In this document: one piece after another, positions 15,809-24,055 of the stretch
Layout: each line of letters begins with the position of its first letter
Numbering within the stretch: the stretch's first letter is position 1
From: JAJFUV01 sp964561215
GTDB taxonomy: Bacteria; Acidobacteriota; Terriglobia; Bryobacterales; Bryobacteraceae
DNA length: 64,000 bases
Reading direction: 5' to 3'
NCBI GenBank assembly: GCA_964561215.1
Contig: CAZLOS010000008.1
Span: 30,930 to 94,929 of the forward strand
Notes under the pieces: generated by a model
The model's database searches: none
Told to the model about the DNA's origin: nothing
Seen by the model: the letters and a program-made list of their open reading frames with translations, nothing else
Program-made: the position numbers and the translations under genes

Positions 15809-17611
15809 TTACTCGATAACCGGGAATCCTTCGATGTCGCGCGGCTCCCGTTGAAGCAGGTCGAGGACCACGATTTCGTTCCTGCCTTTCCGCAGCCACG
15901 CGCCCGGGCAATAGAGCCGCCGCTGCGGGCCGACGTCCCAGTAACGGCCGAGGTTGCGGCCGTTCACCCATACGATTCCTTTCTGGTAGGGCATCATGTC
16001 CAGGAACGTGTCGGCGGTCTCGGTGAGATTGAACGTTCCCCGGAAGAAGATGCCGGGACGGTCGCCGGGCTTACCGGCGCGAAGTTTGGCGATGGATTCT
16101 TCCTTGAGCGGCAGCGGGTAGACCCGCCAGTTCATGAGCGTCATGCCGTTCAGCGAGACGCGCTCGGTGATGCCTTTGCGGTCGATCATCGTTTGCGAGT
16201 AATTGATGCGGCCCATGGCTTCGACCAGGATGGTCAGCACCGGCTTCGGGTTCTCGACCGCGGGCAACGTGAGCGTGTGAACGCCAGCGACCCTGTCGAG
16301 TTTGCCAATGTAGCGGCCGTCCAAGAACACCGTGGCGAAGTCATGAACCTCCGTGACCAGCAGCGTGCCGCTCTTGTGTCCGAGCAACGTGGTCTGGTAG
16401 GCGATCAGGCCGTAGTCCTGGCCGTAGCTTTCCATGGGGCGCGGCTGCACGCTGGCAATGGGTTCAGGCAGGTTCTCCCAGATGGAAGCATAGGGTGCCA
16501 TGGCGATCGGCGGGATGGCGGCGGCGGGAATCGGCGCGGGGATTTCGGGCAGCGGATCATTCGCCGCGCGGTAGTTCTTGAGCAGCGAGCGCACGGCGTG
16601 GTATTTCGCCGTGGGGCGGCCCTGTTCATTGATGGGGGCGTCCAGATCGTAACTGGTCACGTCAGCCGAATAGCCGTGACCGTACGCGTTGGCTCCGGCC
16701 GAAAACCCGAAGTTCGTGCCGCCGTGGGCCATGTATAGGCTGAAGGAGAGACGCTTGTCGAGGAGGGACCGCAACTCCCGGATCAACTTTCCGCCGTCGC
16801 GCCGCGCCCAGGGCTCGCCCCAATGCGTGAGCCAGCCGGGATAGCTTTCGCTCGAAAACACCGGCACGCCGGGATTCATCTTGCGGGCGAGTTCAAACTG
16901 CTCGGTCGTGGCCCCCGGATCCAGGCCGACGGCGGCGCTGGGGAGCGTGCCGGCTTCGAGCATGGGGACGGTAGCGCCGTCCGAGGTGTAGAACGGCACA
17001 TTGATTCCGGCCTGCCCCCAGAGTTGGCGCAGGCGCTCCAGATAGGTGCGATCGTTACCGTAACTGCCGTATTCGTTTTCGATCTGGACCATCAGGATGG
17101 GCCCGCTCTCGGTGACCTGCAGCGGTTTGACCACCTGCGCGAGCGCGTGGATGTAACGTTCGACCGGCGCCATGTAACGCGGATCGAGGCAGCGGATTTT
17201 CAAGTCCGGATAGCGCAGCATGTAGGAGGGGAGCCCGCCGAAATCCCACTCGCCGCACGAGTACGGGCCCGGGCGTAGGAGCACCCACATGCCTTCCTCC
17301 TGGGCTATGCGAAGGAAGCGGGCGAGGTCGCGTTCCGGCGAGGTGAAGTCGAACACGCCTTCGGATTTTTCGTGGAAGCTCCAGAAAACGTAGACCGCGA
17401 CCGTGTTGCAGCCCATGGCCTTGGCCATCCGGATCCGGTGCCGCCAGTATTCGGCGGGGATGCGTGCGTAGTGCATTTCGCCGCCGATGATCTGAAAAGG
17501 TTTGCCGTCCAGCAGGAATTGGTCGCCGCCGAACGAGAAAGTGTGCCCGTCCGCAGCGCCCACAAAGGAAACAGCCAGAAACAGCAGGGTCGAGAAAATG
17601 ATTCCGCGCAT
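15809..17611 (-). CDS. Secreted beta-galactosidase (GH35)
   Basis: Hydrolyses terminal beta-galactosides. The 600-residue protein has a Sec signal peptide (MRGIIFSTLLFLAVSFVGAADG). GH35 motifs are clear: FLLDGKPFQIIGGEMHYARIPAEYWRHR, RPGPYSCGEWDFGGLPSYML, the acid/base region QIENEYGSYG and the nucleophile region FSSESYPGWLTHWGE. C-terminal beta-sandwich domains complete the protein. A TATCTT hexamer lies nine bases before the ATG with no ribosome-binding site, consistent with a leaderless or very short-leader mRNA. The GH29 gene is 46 bases downstream. Confidence 0.93.
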   Translation of the reverse strand: MRGIIFSTLLFLAVSFVGAADGHTFSFGGDQFLLDGKPFQIIGGEMHYARIPAEYWRHRIRMAKAMGCNTVAVYVFWSFHEKSEGVFDFTSPERDLARFLRIAQEEGMWVLLRPGPYSCGEWDFGGLPSYMLRYPDLKIRCLDPRYMAPVERYIHALAQVVKPLQVTESGPILMVQIENEYGSYGNDRTYLERLRQLWGQAGINVPFYTSDGATVPMLEAGTLPSAAVGLDPGATTEQFELARKMNPGVPVFSSESYPGWLTHWGEPWARRDGGKLIRELRSLLDKRLSFSLYMAHGGTNFGFSAGANAYGHGYSADVTSYDLDAPINEQGRPTAKYHAVRSLLKNYRAANDPLPEIPAPIPAAAIPPIAMAPYASIWENLPEPIASVQPRPMESYGQDYGLIAYQTTLLGHKSGTLLVTEVHDFATVFLDGRYIGKLDRVAGVHTLTLPAVENPKPVLTILVEAMGRINYSQTMIDRKGITERVSLNGMTLMNWRVYPLPLKEESIAKLRAGKPGDRPGIFFRGTFNLTETADTFLDMMPYQKGIVWVNGRNLGRYWDVGPQRRLYCPGAWLRKGRNEIVVLDLLQREPRDIEGFPVIE

Positions 17612-17689
17612 CGCCTAACCAAGATACGAACTGCGGCGGCGCGGTGTCCAGGACGAGTCAGGCGCGCGCGGGCTTCCGCTGATTCCCCG

Positions 17690-18913
17690 CTACGACTTCA
17701 CGAACCTTTGCTTTGCCTTGTCCCATAGCATGTACTTCCGGCGGCGGAAGCTTTCGACTCCTATGTCGGCCGCTACCACGCCGTAGTAGCCCAGCATGCA
17801 ATCGCAGTGGAGCGCTTCGCCTTTGCGTATGGCGTTCTGCAGGTTGCGATGGTGATACTCGATGTTCTCCGCGCCGGTCTTCTTGTGCTCGATGACCTTG
17901 CCTTCCTTCGCGTACAGCCCCTGCGGTGTGATGGTGAAGCCGGTGCGCGTGAATTCGAGCGTCGCCTTGTTTCCGCGCAGCACGTGCTTCACCGGCGTGT
18001 CGTTCGCCATCGAGGAGACCAGAATCACCGTGGTCTCTTCGGGATAGTCCAGCAGGCTGTTGTAGGTGTCGGGCACTTCCGCCTTGCTGTCCTTGAAGTA
18101 GAACTTGCCGCCGGTGGCCACGCCGCGTTCGGGGAACTCCAGGCCCAGCGCCTTGATGACGCGCGTTACGCGGTGCACGAACAGGTCCGTGGCGATGCCG
18201 CCCGAGTAATCCCAGAACCAGCGCCACCGGAAGAAGCGGTTGGGATCCCACGCCCGCTTGGGCGCCGGACCGAGCCAGGCCTTCCAGTCGACGTCTTCGC
18301 CGGGGCGGGCGTCGGCGTCGATCGGGTAATCCCAAAAATCCTTCAGGTGGTTGCGGGAGTAACAGATCTCGGCGACGGTGACTTTGCCGAGCATGCCGTC
18401 CTTGAAGTACTTGTAGGCGGTTTCGTAAGAATCGTCGGAGGTGCCCTGCACGCCGACCTGCATTTTGACGCCGGTGGCCTTGATTTTGGCCACTACCTTT
18501 TTGGATTCCTCCACCGTGTGCGTCATCGGCTTTTCGCAGTATATGTGCTTGCCGGCGTCGGCGGCGTCGAGGGTCATCTGCGCGTGCCAGTGCTCCGGCG
18601 TGGCGATGAGCACATAGTCGATGTCCTTTACTTCCAGGAGCTGGCGGTATTCTTTGTAGGGCTTGCCGCCGGTGATCTGCACGGCCTTGTCCAACCGCGG
18701 CCGATACACGTCGCAGACGCCCAGGATTTCCAGGTTGTCCTTCTCGCGCATCTTGACCAGGGTCTGCATATGGCCGGTGGCCATGCCGCCCGCGCCGATG
18801 ACGCCGATGCGCAGCCGCTCGTTCGCGCCTTTGATCTGAGAATAACTGCGGGCCGTGAAAAGGGCAGCCGCTCCTGCGGCAGCGGCAAACTCTCGCCTGC
18901 TCAAGGAATCCAT
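17690..18913 (-). CDS. Tat-exported Gfo/Idh/MocA family oxidoreductase
   Basis: An NAD(P)-dependent sugar or polyol oxidoreductase that probably works in the periplasm with a tightly bound cofactor. The 407-residue protein has a Tat motif (SRREFAAAAGAAALF), the Rossmann loop GVIGAGGMATGHM at about residue 37, and the family EKPMTHTVEE motif. The second domain shows the long beta-sheet seen in glucose-fructose oxidoreductase relatives. A TACAAT box is seven bases before the ATG without a Shine-Dalgarno sequence. Its closest catalytic partners in the window are DUF1080 and the isomerase-like barrels. Substrate unknown. Confidence 0.88.
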   Translation of the reverse strand: MDSLSRREFAAAAGAAALFTARSYSQIKGANERLRIGVIGAGGMATGHMQTLVKMREKDNLEILGVCDVYRPRLDKAVQITGGKPYKEYRQLLEVKDIDYVLIATPEHWHAQMTLDAADAGKHIYCEKPMTHTVEESKKVVAKIKATGVKMQVGVQGTSDDSYETAYKYFKDGMLGKVTVAEICYSRNHLKDFWDYPIDADARPGEDVDWKAWLGPAPKRAWDPNRFFRWRWFWDYSGGIATDLFVHRVTRVIKALGLEFPERGVATGGKFYFKDSKAEVPDTYNSLLDYPEETTVILVSSMANDTPVKHVLRGNKATLEFTRTGFTITPQGLYAKEGKVIEHKKTGAENIEYHHRNLQNAIRKGEALHCDCMLGYYGVVAADIGVESFRRRKYMLWDKAKQRFVKS

Positions 18914-18920
18914 AGGGCCA

Positions 18921-18926
18921 ATTGTA
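18921..18926 (-). promoter_or_regulatory. -10 element placed for a leaderless start (oxidoreductase at 18913)
   Basis: TACAAT on the minus strand ends seven bases before the ATG at 18913. With initiation about seven bases after a -10 box the mRNA would start at or next to the A of ATG. No Shine-Dalgarno sequence fits in the gap (TGGCCCT). No convincing -35 is seen. Confidence 0.5.
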
Positions 18927-18953
18927 GCTTGCGAGAAGACCGGAGTGGGCGCG

Positions 18954-19382
18954 TCAGGCGGCTTCGCCTTCGCGCTCTTTGCGGATGGCGTCCAGCACGC
19001 CGTTGATGAAGGGGATACTCTCGTCTCCGGAGAAACGTTTGGCGAGCTTCAGCGCTTCGTCGATGGCGATGGCGGCGGGCGAGATGCCGGCGATCATTTC
19101 GAAGATGGCCAGCCGCAGAATGTTGCGATCCACCGCCGGCATACGTTCGATGCGCCAATGCGCGGAATGCCGGACGATGGAGGCGTCAATTTCCTCGACG
19201 CGGGCGGCCACGCCCCGCACCAGTTCGATCATGAAGGGGTCGGGCGTGGGCGGGCGCTCCTCTTCGGGCGAGGAAAAGAACTCGTAATACGACTCGATGC
19301 TCCTGTCGATGGAATGTCCCAGCAGGTCCCACTGGTAGAGAACCTGCAGGGAGCGTTCGCGGGATTTGTGCCGGGCAGCCAT
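18954..19382 (-). CDS. nusB: Transcription antitermination factor NusB
   Basis: NusB binds boxA RNA with S10 (NusE) in the rRNA antitermination complex. From the ATG at 19382 the protein has 142 residues, the normal size. Matches include ARHKSRERSLQVLYQWD at the start, VDRNILRLAIFEM, the IAIDEALKLAKRF segment and FINGVLDAI near the end. A longer open frame upstream is the overlapping ribH region and is not used. It follows ribH by 14 bases, the common ribH-nusB arrangement. Confidence 0.96.
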   Translation of the reverse strand: MAARHKSRERSLQVLYQWDLLGHSIDRSIESYYEFFSSPEEERPPTPDPFMIELVRGVAARVEEIDASIVRHSAHWRIERMPAVDRNILRLAIFEMIAGISPAAIAIDEALKLAKRFSGDESIPFINGVLDAIRKEREGEAA

Positions 19383-19396
19383 CCGTTCGCGGCGCC

Positions 19397-19870
19397 TCAG
19401 GCGCGCAGGCGTCTCATCAGGTTGCCCATTTCGACGGCGGACATGGCCGCGTCGAAGCCCTTGTTGCCGGCCTTGGCGCCGGCCCGCTCGATGGCCTGTT
19501 CGAGCGAGTTGGTGGTGAGCACGCCGAAGGCGATGGGGACGCCGTAGGCGAGCGAAGTCTGTCCCAACCCCTTGGCGACCTCGGCGGCGATGTAGTCGAA
19601 GTGGGGCGTGTCGCCGCGGATTACCGCGCTCAGACAGACGATGCCGTCGTGCCGTTTGGCCGCCGCCAGCTCGCGCGCCACCACGGGCAATTCCCAACTG
19701 CCCGGCACGCGCACAATTTCGATGTCGTTCGGGTCGCAGCCGGTCCGCGTTAGAGCATCCATGGCGCCGGCGAGCAGGCGTTCGGTCACCACGCTGTTGA
19801 AACGGCTCACCACGAGGGCGAACTTCAGCCCCTTCGCATCGAGATTTCCTTCCACAACTTTATTCGGCAT
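19397..19870 (-). CDS. ribH: 6,7-dimethyl-8-ribityllumazine synthase
   Basis: Catalyses the penultimate step of riboflavin synthesis and forms an icosahedral or pentameric shell. From the ATG at 19870 it has 157 residues. Motifs: VSRFNSVVTERLLAGA, VPGSWELPVVA, SAVIRGDTPHFDYIAAEVAKG, and FGVLTTNSLEQAIERAG-KAGNKG. GGGGTGA sits six bases before this ATG. An upstream in-frame GTG at 19945 would add 25 residues not typical of the family. No FMN riboswitch is visible upstream. Co-transcribed with nusB. Confidence 0.95.
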   Translation of the reverse strand: MPNKVVEGNLDAKGLKFALVVSRFNSVVTERLLAGAMDALTRTGCDPNDIEIVRVPGSWELPVVARELAAAKRHDGIVCLSAVIRGDTPHFDYIAAEVAKGLGQTSLAYGVPIAFGVLTTNSLEQAIERAGAKAGNKGFDAAMSAVEMGNLMRRLRA

Positions 19871-19983
19871 GGTCTTCACCCCGCGGAGTTTGAGGTCGTA
19901 GAAGTCCTCTTTCTGTACGGCGTCATGCGTATGCGCGCCGGGCACATATGGGATAATTGGACTTCAGAGCTTCATCATACCGC

Positions 19984-21792
19984 ATGGATCCCTGCTACAT
20001 ACGCAACTTTTCCATCATTGCGCACATCGATCACGGCAAGTCGACGCTGGCCGACCGGCTGCTGGAACTGACCGGCGCGTTGAGCCAGCGCGAAATGATG
20101 GAGCAGGTCCTCGACTCGATGGACCTGGAGCGGGAGCGCGGCATCACCATCAAGTCCCACGCGGTGCGGCTCAACTACCGAGCCGATGACGGCCAGGACT
20201 ACCAGCTCAACCTCATCGATACGCCCGGCCACGTCGATTTCACCTACGAGGTTTCGCGCAGCCTGCAGGCCTGTGAGGGCGCGCTGCTGGTGGTGGACGC
20301 GTCACAGGGTGTCGAGGCGCAAACCCTGGCGAACACTTACCTCGCGCTGGGGCACAATCTGGAAATCATCCCGGTCATCAACAAGATCGACCTGCCTTCG
20401 GCCGAGCCGGACCGCGTCAAAGAGGAGATCGAGCAGGTAATCGGGCTCGATGCTAAAGATGCGTTGCTGGTGAGCGCGAAAAGCGGCGCCGGTGTCCATG
20501 AGGTGTTGGAAGCCGTGGTGCACCTGGTGCCTGCGCCGCCCGGCAAGCGCGAAGCGCCGCTGCGCGCGCTGATTTTCGACTCCTGGTTCGATCCCTACCG
20601 CGGTGTCATCACGCTGCTGCGCGTGGTCGATGGCCGCCTTTACATGGGGCAGAAGATCCGGCTCTCTTCGAACGGCGCCACGTTCGAGGTCGAAGGGCTG
20701 GGGTACCAGTCGCCCAAGCCCGTGCCCTGCGAGGAACTTTCGGCGGGCGAGGTCGGCTACCTGTTCGCGAACATCAAGAACGTCTCCGACGCACAGATCG
20801 GGGACACGATCATGGACGCGGAGAATCCGGCCGCCGAACCGCTCCCGGGCTTCCAGGCTGCCAAGGCCATGGTGTTCGCCGGGCTTTACCCGGTGGAGTC
20901 GCACGAGCACACGCTGCTCAGAGAGGCCCTCGAGAAGCTCCGGCTCAACGACAGTGCCTTCAACTTCGAGCCGGAGAGTTCGGCGGCGCTGGGCTTCGGT
21001 TTCCGCTGCGGCTTCCTTGGATTGCTCCACCTGGAAATCGTCCAGGAACGGCTCGAACGCGAGTTCCAGATCGACCTCATCACCACTGCGCCGAGCGTGC
21101 TCTACAAAGTGCGCAAGCATAGCGGCGAAGTCATAGAGGTGGACAGCCCCACACGCTGGCCCGATCCCGCGGAGATCCTCGAAGTCGAGGAACCCATCAT
21201 CGAAGCGACCGTCATCACGCGCGAGGAGCACCTGGGCGAGATCCTGAAGCTGCTCGAGGAGAAGCGCGGCAATCAGAAGAAGTTCGAGTACATCGGCGCG
21301 GCGCGCGTGCTGCTGGTCTATGAATTGCCGCTCAACGAGATTGTTCTGGACTTCTACGACCGGCTGAAATCCTGTTCGCGCGGCTACGCTTCGCTGGATT
21401 ACCACCTGGCCGGCTATCGCGCGGCACCTATGGCGAAGTTGGACGTGCTGGTGGCCGGCGAACCGGTGGACGCGCTGTCGATGATCGTCCCGAAGGAATC
21501 CGCCTACGAGCGCGGCAAGGCGCTTATCGAACGGTTGCGCAAGCTCATCCCACGCCAGATGTTCGAGGTGGCGCTGCAGGCCGCCATCGGGAACAAGATT
21601 GTCGCGCGCGAGAACATCCCCGCCATGCGCAAGAACGTGCTCGCGAAGTGCTATGGCGGCGATATCACGCGCAAGCGCAAGCTCCTGGAGAAGCAGAAAG
21701 AGGGCAAGCGCCGCATGAAGCGCGTTGGACGCGTGGAGATTCCCCAGGAAGCGTTCCTGGCCGTGCTGCGCGTCTCCGGTGAAACGGAGTAG
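19984..21792 (+). CDS. lepA: Elongation factor 4 (LepA) back-translocating GTPase
   Basis: A ribosome-bound GTPase active when translation stalls. The ATG at 19984 begins MDPCYIRNFSIIAHIDHGKST, the standard LepA N-terminus, giving 602 residues. G motifs: AHIDHGKS (P-loop), RGITIK (switch I), DTPGH and NKID. The unique C-terminal domain ends with KRKLLEKQKEGKRRMKRVGRVEIPQEAFLAVL. It is divergent from ribH. The gap holds GATAAT at 19952-19957, a possible -10 giving a short leader without an obvious Shine-Dalgarno. Confidence 0.97.
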   Translation: MDPCYIRNFSIIAHIDHGKSTLADRLLELTGALSQREMMEQVLDSMDLERERGITIKSHAVRLNYRADDGQDYQLNLIDTPGHVDFTYEVSRSLQACEGALLVVDASQGVEAQTLANTYLALGHNLEIIPVINKIDLPSAEPDRVKEEIEQVIGLDAKDALLVSAKSGAGVHEVLEAVVHLVPAPPGKREAPLRALIFDSWFDPYRGVITLLRVVDGRLYMGQKIRLSSNGATFEVEGLGYQSPKPVPCEELSAGEVGYLFANIKNVSDAQIGDTIMDAENPAAEPLPGFQAAKAMVFAGLYPVESHEHTLLREALEKLRLNDSAFNFEPESSAALGFGFRCGFLGLLHLEIVQERLEREFQIDLITTAPSVLYKVRKHSGEVIEVDSPTRWPDPAEILEVEEPIIEATVITREEHLGEILKLLEEKRGNQKKFEYIGAARVLLVYELPLNEIVLDFYDRLKSCSRGYASLDYHLAGYRAAPMAKLDVLVAGEPVDALSMIVPKESAYERGKALIERLRKLIPRQMFEVALQAAIGNKIVARENIPAMRKNVLAKCYGGDITRKRKLLEKQKEGKRRMKRVGRVEIPQEAFLAVLRVSGETE

Positions 21793-21873
21793 TCCGTCCA
21801 GGCTACCCCTTCCCCAAGACAGGAGATATGCAAAAGTCTCCGAGGACCTCCGATATGACTTGCTGGAGGTTGC

Positions 21874-22743
21874 ATGCCGAAGGTCATTGCCCGGGACGAA
21901 CGGGCGCAGGACTCACCGTGGGCGCTCTGTAAGCTGCCGTCCTTTCCGCCTGTTGCAACGCGGCTGCTGCAGGCGTTATCCAAAGAAGACGTTGAGATCA
22001 GGGAGTTGACGCGTCTGATTTCTTCCGATGCGGCGTTTTCCGCTGAGATCCTGCGCCTGGCCAACTCCGCGCTCTTCGGGCTGGAGGGGCAAGTCAACAG
22101 CCTGACACACGCTGTGCTGATGTTGGGGTTGTCGCGGGTGAAGGGCTTGGCTATGACCGTGGCGATCATGAAGGGGTACCTGAAAGGAGTACTCAAGAGT
22201 GAGACTCTGCGGCGGTGCTGGACTCACTCGCTGGCCTGCGCGTTTCTGGCTGAAGAAATGGCGCCTGCCTGTGGCCTGGACAAAGACTATGCTTACACAG
22301 TAGGACTATTGCATGACATCGGCCGGCTGAGCATTCTTGTAGCTTATCCCGCCGAGTACACCAACCTTCTTAAAGTGGCCGAGGAGAACTCCTTCGATGT
22401 CCTGGAGTGCGAACGGCAATTGTTCGACATCGATCATTGCCAGGCGGGGCGGTGGTTGGCCGCGCAATGGAATTTGCCGCCGGAGTTCGGTGAAGTCCTG
22501 AGCCATCATCACGATTCGTCCGCGGGACCACAATTTGGCGCCACCGGGCTCATACACGTGACGTGCAACCTTTCGGATGCCCTGGGATTCAATGTCCTGG
22601 ATACCAGGGAGTTGCCGGACTTCGGGCGAATCGCAAGCGAATTGCCCGAACCGGCGAGGGATCGCCTCAGCCTGAATTCAGAGGAGCTGAAAGCGCGCAT
22701 TGGAGGGCGCATTGTCGCCCTGTTACGCGGGCCGCTCAACTAA
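21874..22743 (+). CDS. HDOD domain protein
   Basis: A 289-residue single-domain HDOD protein, a non-catalytic relative of HD phosphohydrolases found in signalling proteins. The domain spans about residues 18-220: LPSFPPVATRLLQALSKEDVEIRELTRLISSDAAFSAEILRLANSALFG at its start and LLHDIGRLSI in the HD-like helix. No GGDEF, REC or kinase domain is attached. GGAGG precedes the ATG. The gene follows lepA by 81 bases and ends tail-to-tail, sharing 4 bases with the oxidoreductase stop on the other strand. Its partner is unknown. Confidence 0.88.
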   Translation: MPKVIARDERAQDSPWALCKLPSFPPVATRLLQALSKEDVEIRELTRLISSDAAFSAEILRLANSALFGLEGQVNSLTHAVLMLGLSRVKGLAMTVAIMKGYLKGVLKSETLRRCWTHSLACAFLAEEMAPACGLDKDYAYTVGLLHDIGRLSILVAYPAEYTNLLKVAEENSFDVLECERQLFDIDHCQAGRWLAAQWNLPPEFGEVLSHHHDSSAGPQFGATGLIHVTCNLSDALGFNVLDTRELPDFGRIASELPEPARDRLSLNSEELKARIGGRIVALLRGPLN

Positions 22744-24008
22744 GCGATATTTGGTAGTTCGTATCCCCGGCGCCGCGGGCGTGAAAGAAGCTTGTTGGCT
22801 TCCTCGTCGCCGATGAACTTCTCTTTTACAGGGTCCCACTGCAGCTTGCGACCCACCTGCCGGCAGATGTTCACCAGGTGGCACACCGTGTTCGACCGGT
22901 GTCCGATCTCGACGTCGGCATTCGGCGGTTTGCGCGTCCGCATGCACTCGAAGAAGTTCCTCAGGTGGAAAAGGTCCTCGCCGTTTCCTTCGGGAGTGAA
23001 GTCGGGAGCATTGCGGCGCAGTTCCACCGGGTCGGACAGATAGTTGCCGCGCAGGATCTGGATGCGGCCCTTCTCCCCGACGAAGATGGCGCCGAGTTGC
23101 GCGTGATCTTTGATCTCTGGTTGCCAGAGTTTCAGCAGTGTGCCGCTGGCATACCGCATGGTGATGCGCGCCTGTTCGCCTTTTTCCTCCGGCCACATCT
23201 CGACCGGCCCGGTTTCATCGGTCCCGAGCGCGGCCTGCACCTGGTCCAGCCCGTGTGTGCCCCAGCCGCTCACGCCCCAGCTTTGCCCGCCGCCGTCGTA
23301 ATCCCAATAGAGGGCCCACTTGGTTCGCAAGTCGTTGTGATAGGGGCGAAGCTCGGTCTGGTTGCACCACTGGTCCCAATTCAGGCCCGGCGGGATAGGC
23401 TGTGCGGGCTGAGGCTTCCAGGCGACAGGCGGCTCGTAGTTGCAGGCGATCACTTCCTTGATCTTTCCGATCGCTCCCCCGCTCACCAATTTGCTGGCGT
23501 GGATATTGATGGGCATGGAACGCTGCTGCGTGCCGGTTTGCAGGATGCGGTTGTACTTCCGGACGGCCTTGACCAGGGTGCGGCCCTCGGCCACGGTCAA
23601 CGTCATCGGCTTTTCGGAGTAGACGTCCAGGCCCGCCTGCATGGCGTGGATGTTGATGAGCACGCGGGCGTGCGTGGGAGTCTCGACAAAGACGCAGTCG
23701 AGCTTCTCCTTCTCGAACATCTTGCGGTAGTCGTGATACTTATGCCACTTGGCGCCCTGCGGATGTTTGGCGGCGGCCTCATCCATGCGCGTCAGGTAGC
23801 AGTCGGCTACGGCCACAATCTGGGCTTCGGGCATGTCGAAGTAATGCTGCAGCCAGCGCGCGCGGCCACCCACGCCGATGAATCCCACCTGGATGCGGCT
23901 GTTGGCGCCGGGCGCACCACCCATGCCGAGTACGCTCGACGGAACAAAGAGGGGCGCCGCGGCGGCGCCGGAGACGGTGGATAGAAAATTACGTCGCTTC
24001 ATGGCCAT
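22740..24008 (-). CDS. Tat-exported Gfo/Idh/MocA family oxidoreductase
   Basis: About 422 residues from the ATG at 24008; a second ATG two codons later is also possible. The Tat signal KRRNFLSTVSGAAAAPLF is followed by the Rossmann motif GFIGVGGRARWLQHYF and the family motif SEKPMTLTVAEGR. A TATAAT box (24027-24022) covers the first in-frame ATG at 24023, so that codon is unlikely to be the start. The C-terminal region has tryptophan-rich loops typical of exported members. It is likely a periplasmic sugar dehydrogenase of unknown substrate, and the second of three Tat-dependent members of this family in the window. Confidence 0.87.
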   Translation of the reverse strand: MAMKRRNFLSTVSGAAAAPLFVPSSVLGMGGAPGANSRIQVGFIGVGGRARWLQHYFDMPEAQIVAVADCYLTRMDEAAAKHPQGAKWHKYHDYRKMFEKEKLDCVFVETPTHARVLINIHAMQAGLDVYSEKPMTLTVAEGRTLVKAVRKYNRILQTGTQQRSMPINIHASKLVSGGAIGKIKEVIACNYEPPVAWKPQPAQPIPPGLNWDQWCNQTELRPYHNDLRTKWALYWDYDGGGQSWGVSGWGTHGLDQVQAALGTDETGPVEMWPEEKGEQARITMRYASGTLLKLWQPEIKDHAQLGAIFVGEKGRIQILRGNYLSDPVELRRNAPDFTPEGNGEDLFHLRNFFECMRTRKPPNADVEIGHRSNTVCHLVNICRQVGRKLQWDPVKEKFIGDEEANKLLSRPRRRGYELPNIA

Positions 24009-24055
24009 CAGGTCCGGGTCCATTATATCTAGAGCCGGACACCCGCGAGGCGCCT

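Noticed and set aside
19871..19983. An FMN riboswitch upstream of ribH
   Set aside because: The gap between ribH and lepA is 113 bases and shows none of the conserved RFN element helices.
20302..21405. A 367-residue minus-strand open frame inside lepA
   Set aside because: Fully covered by the conserved lepA coding sequence; composition is that of an antisense shadow.
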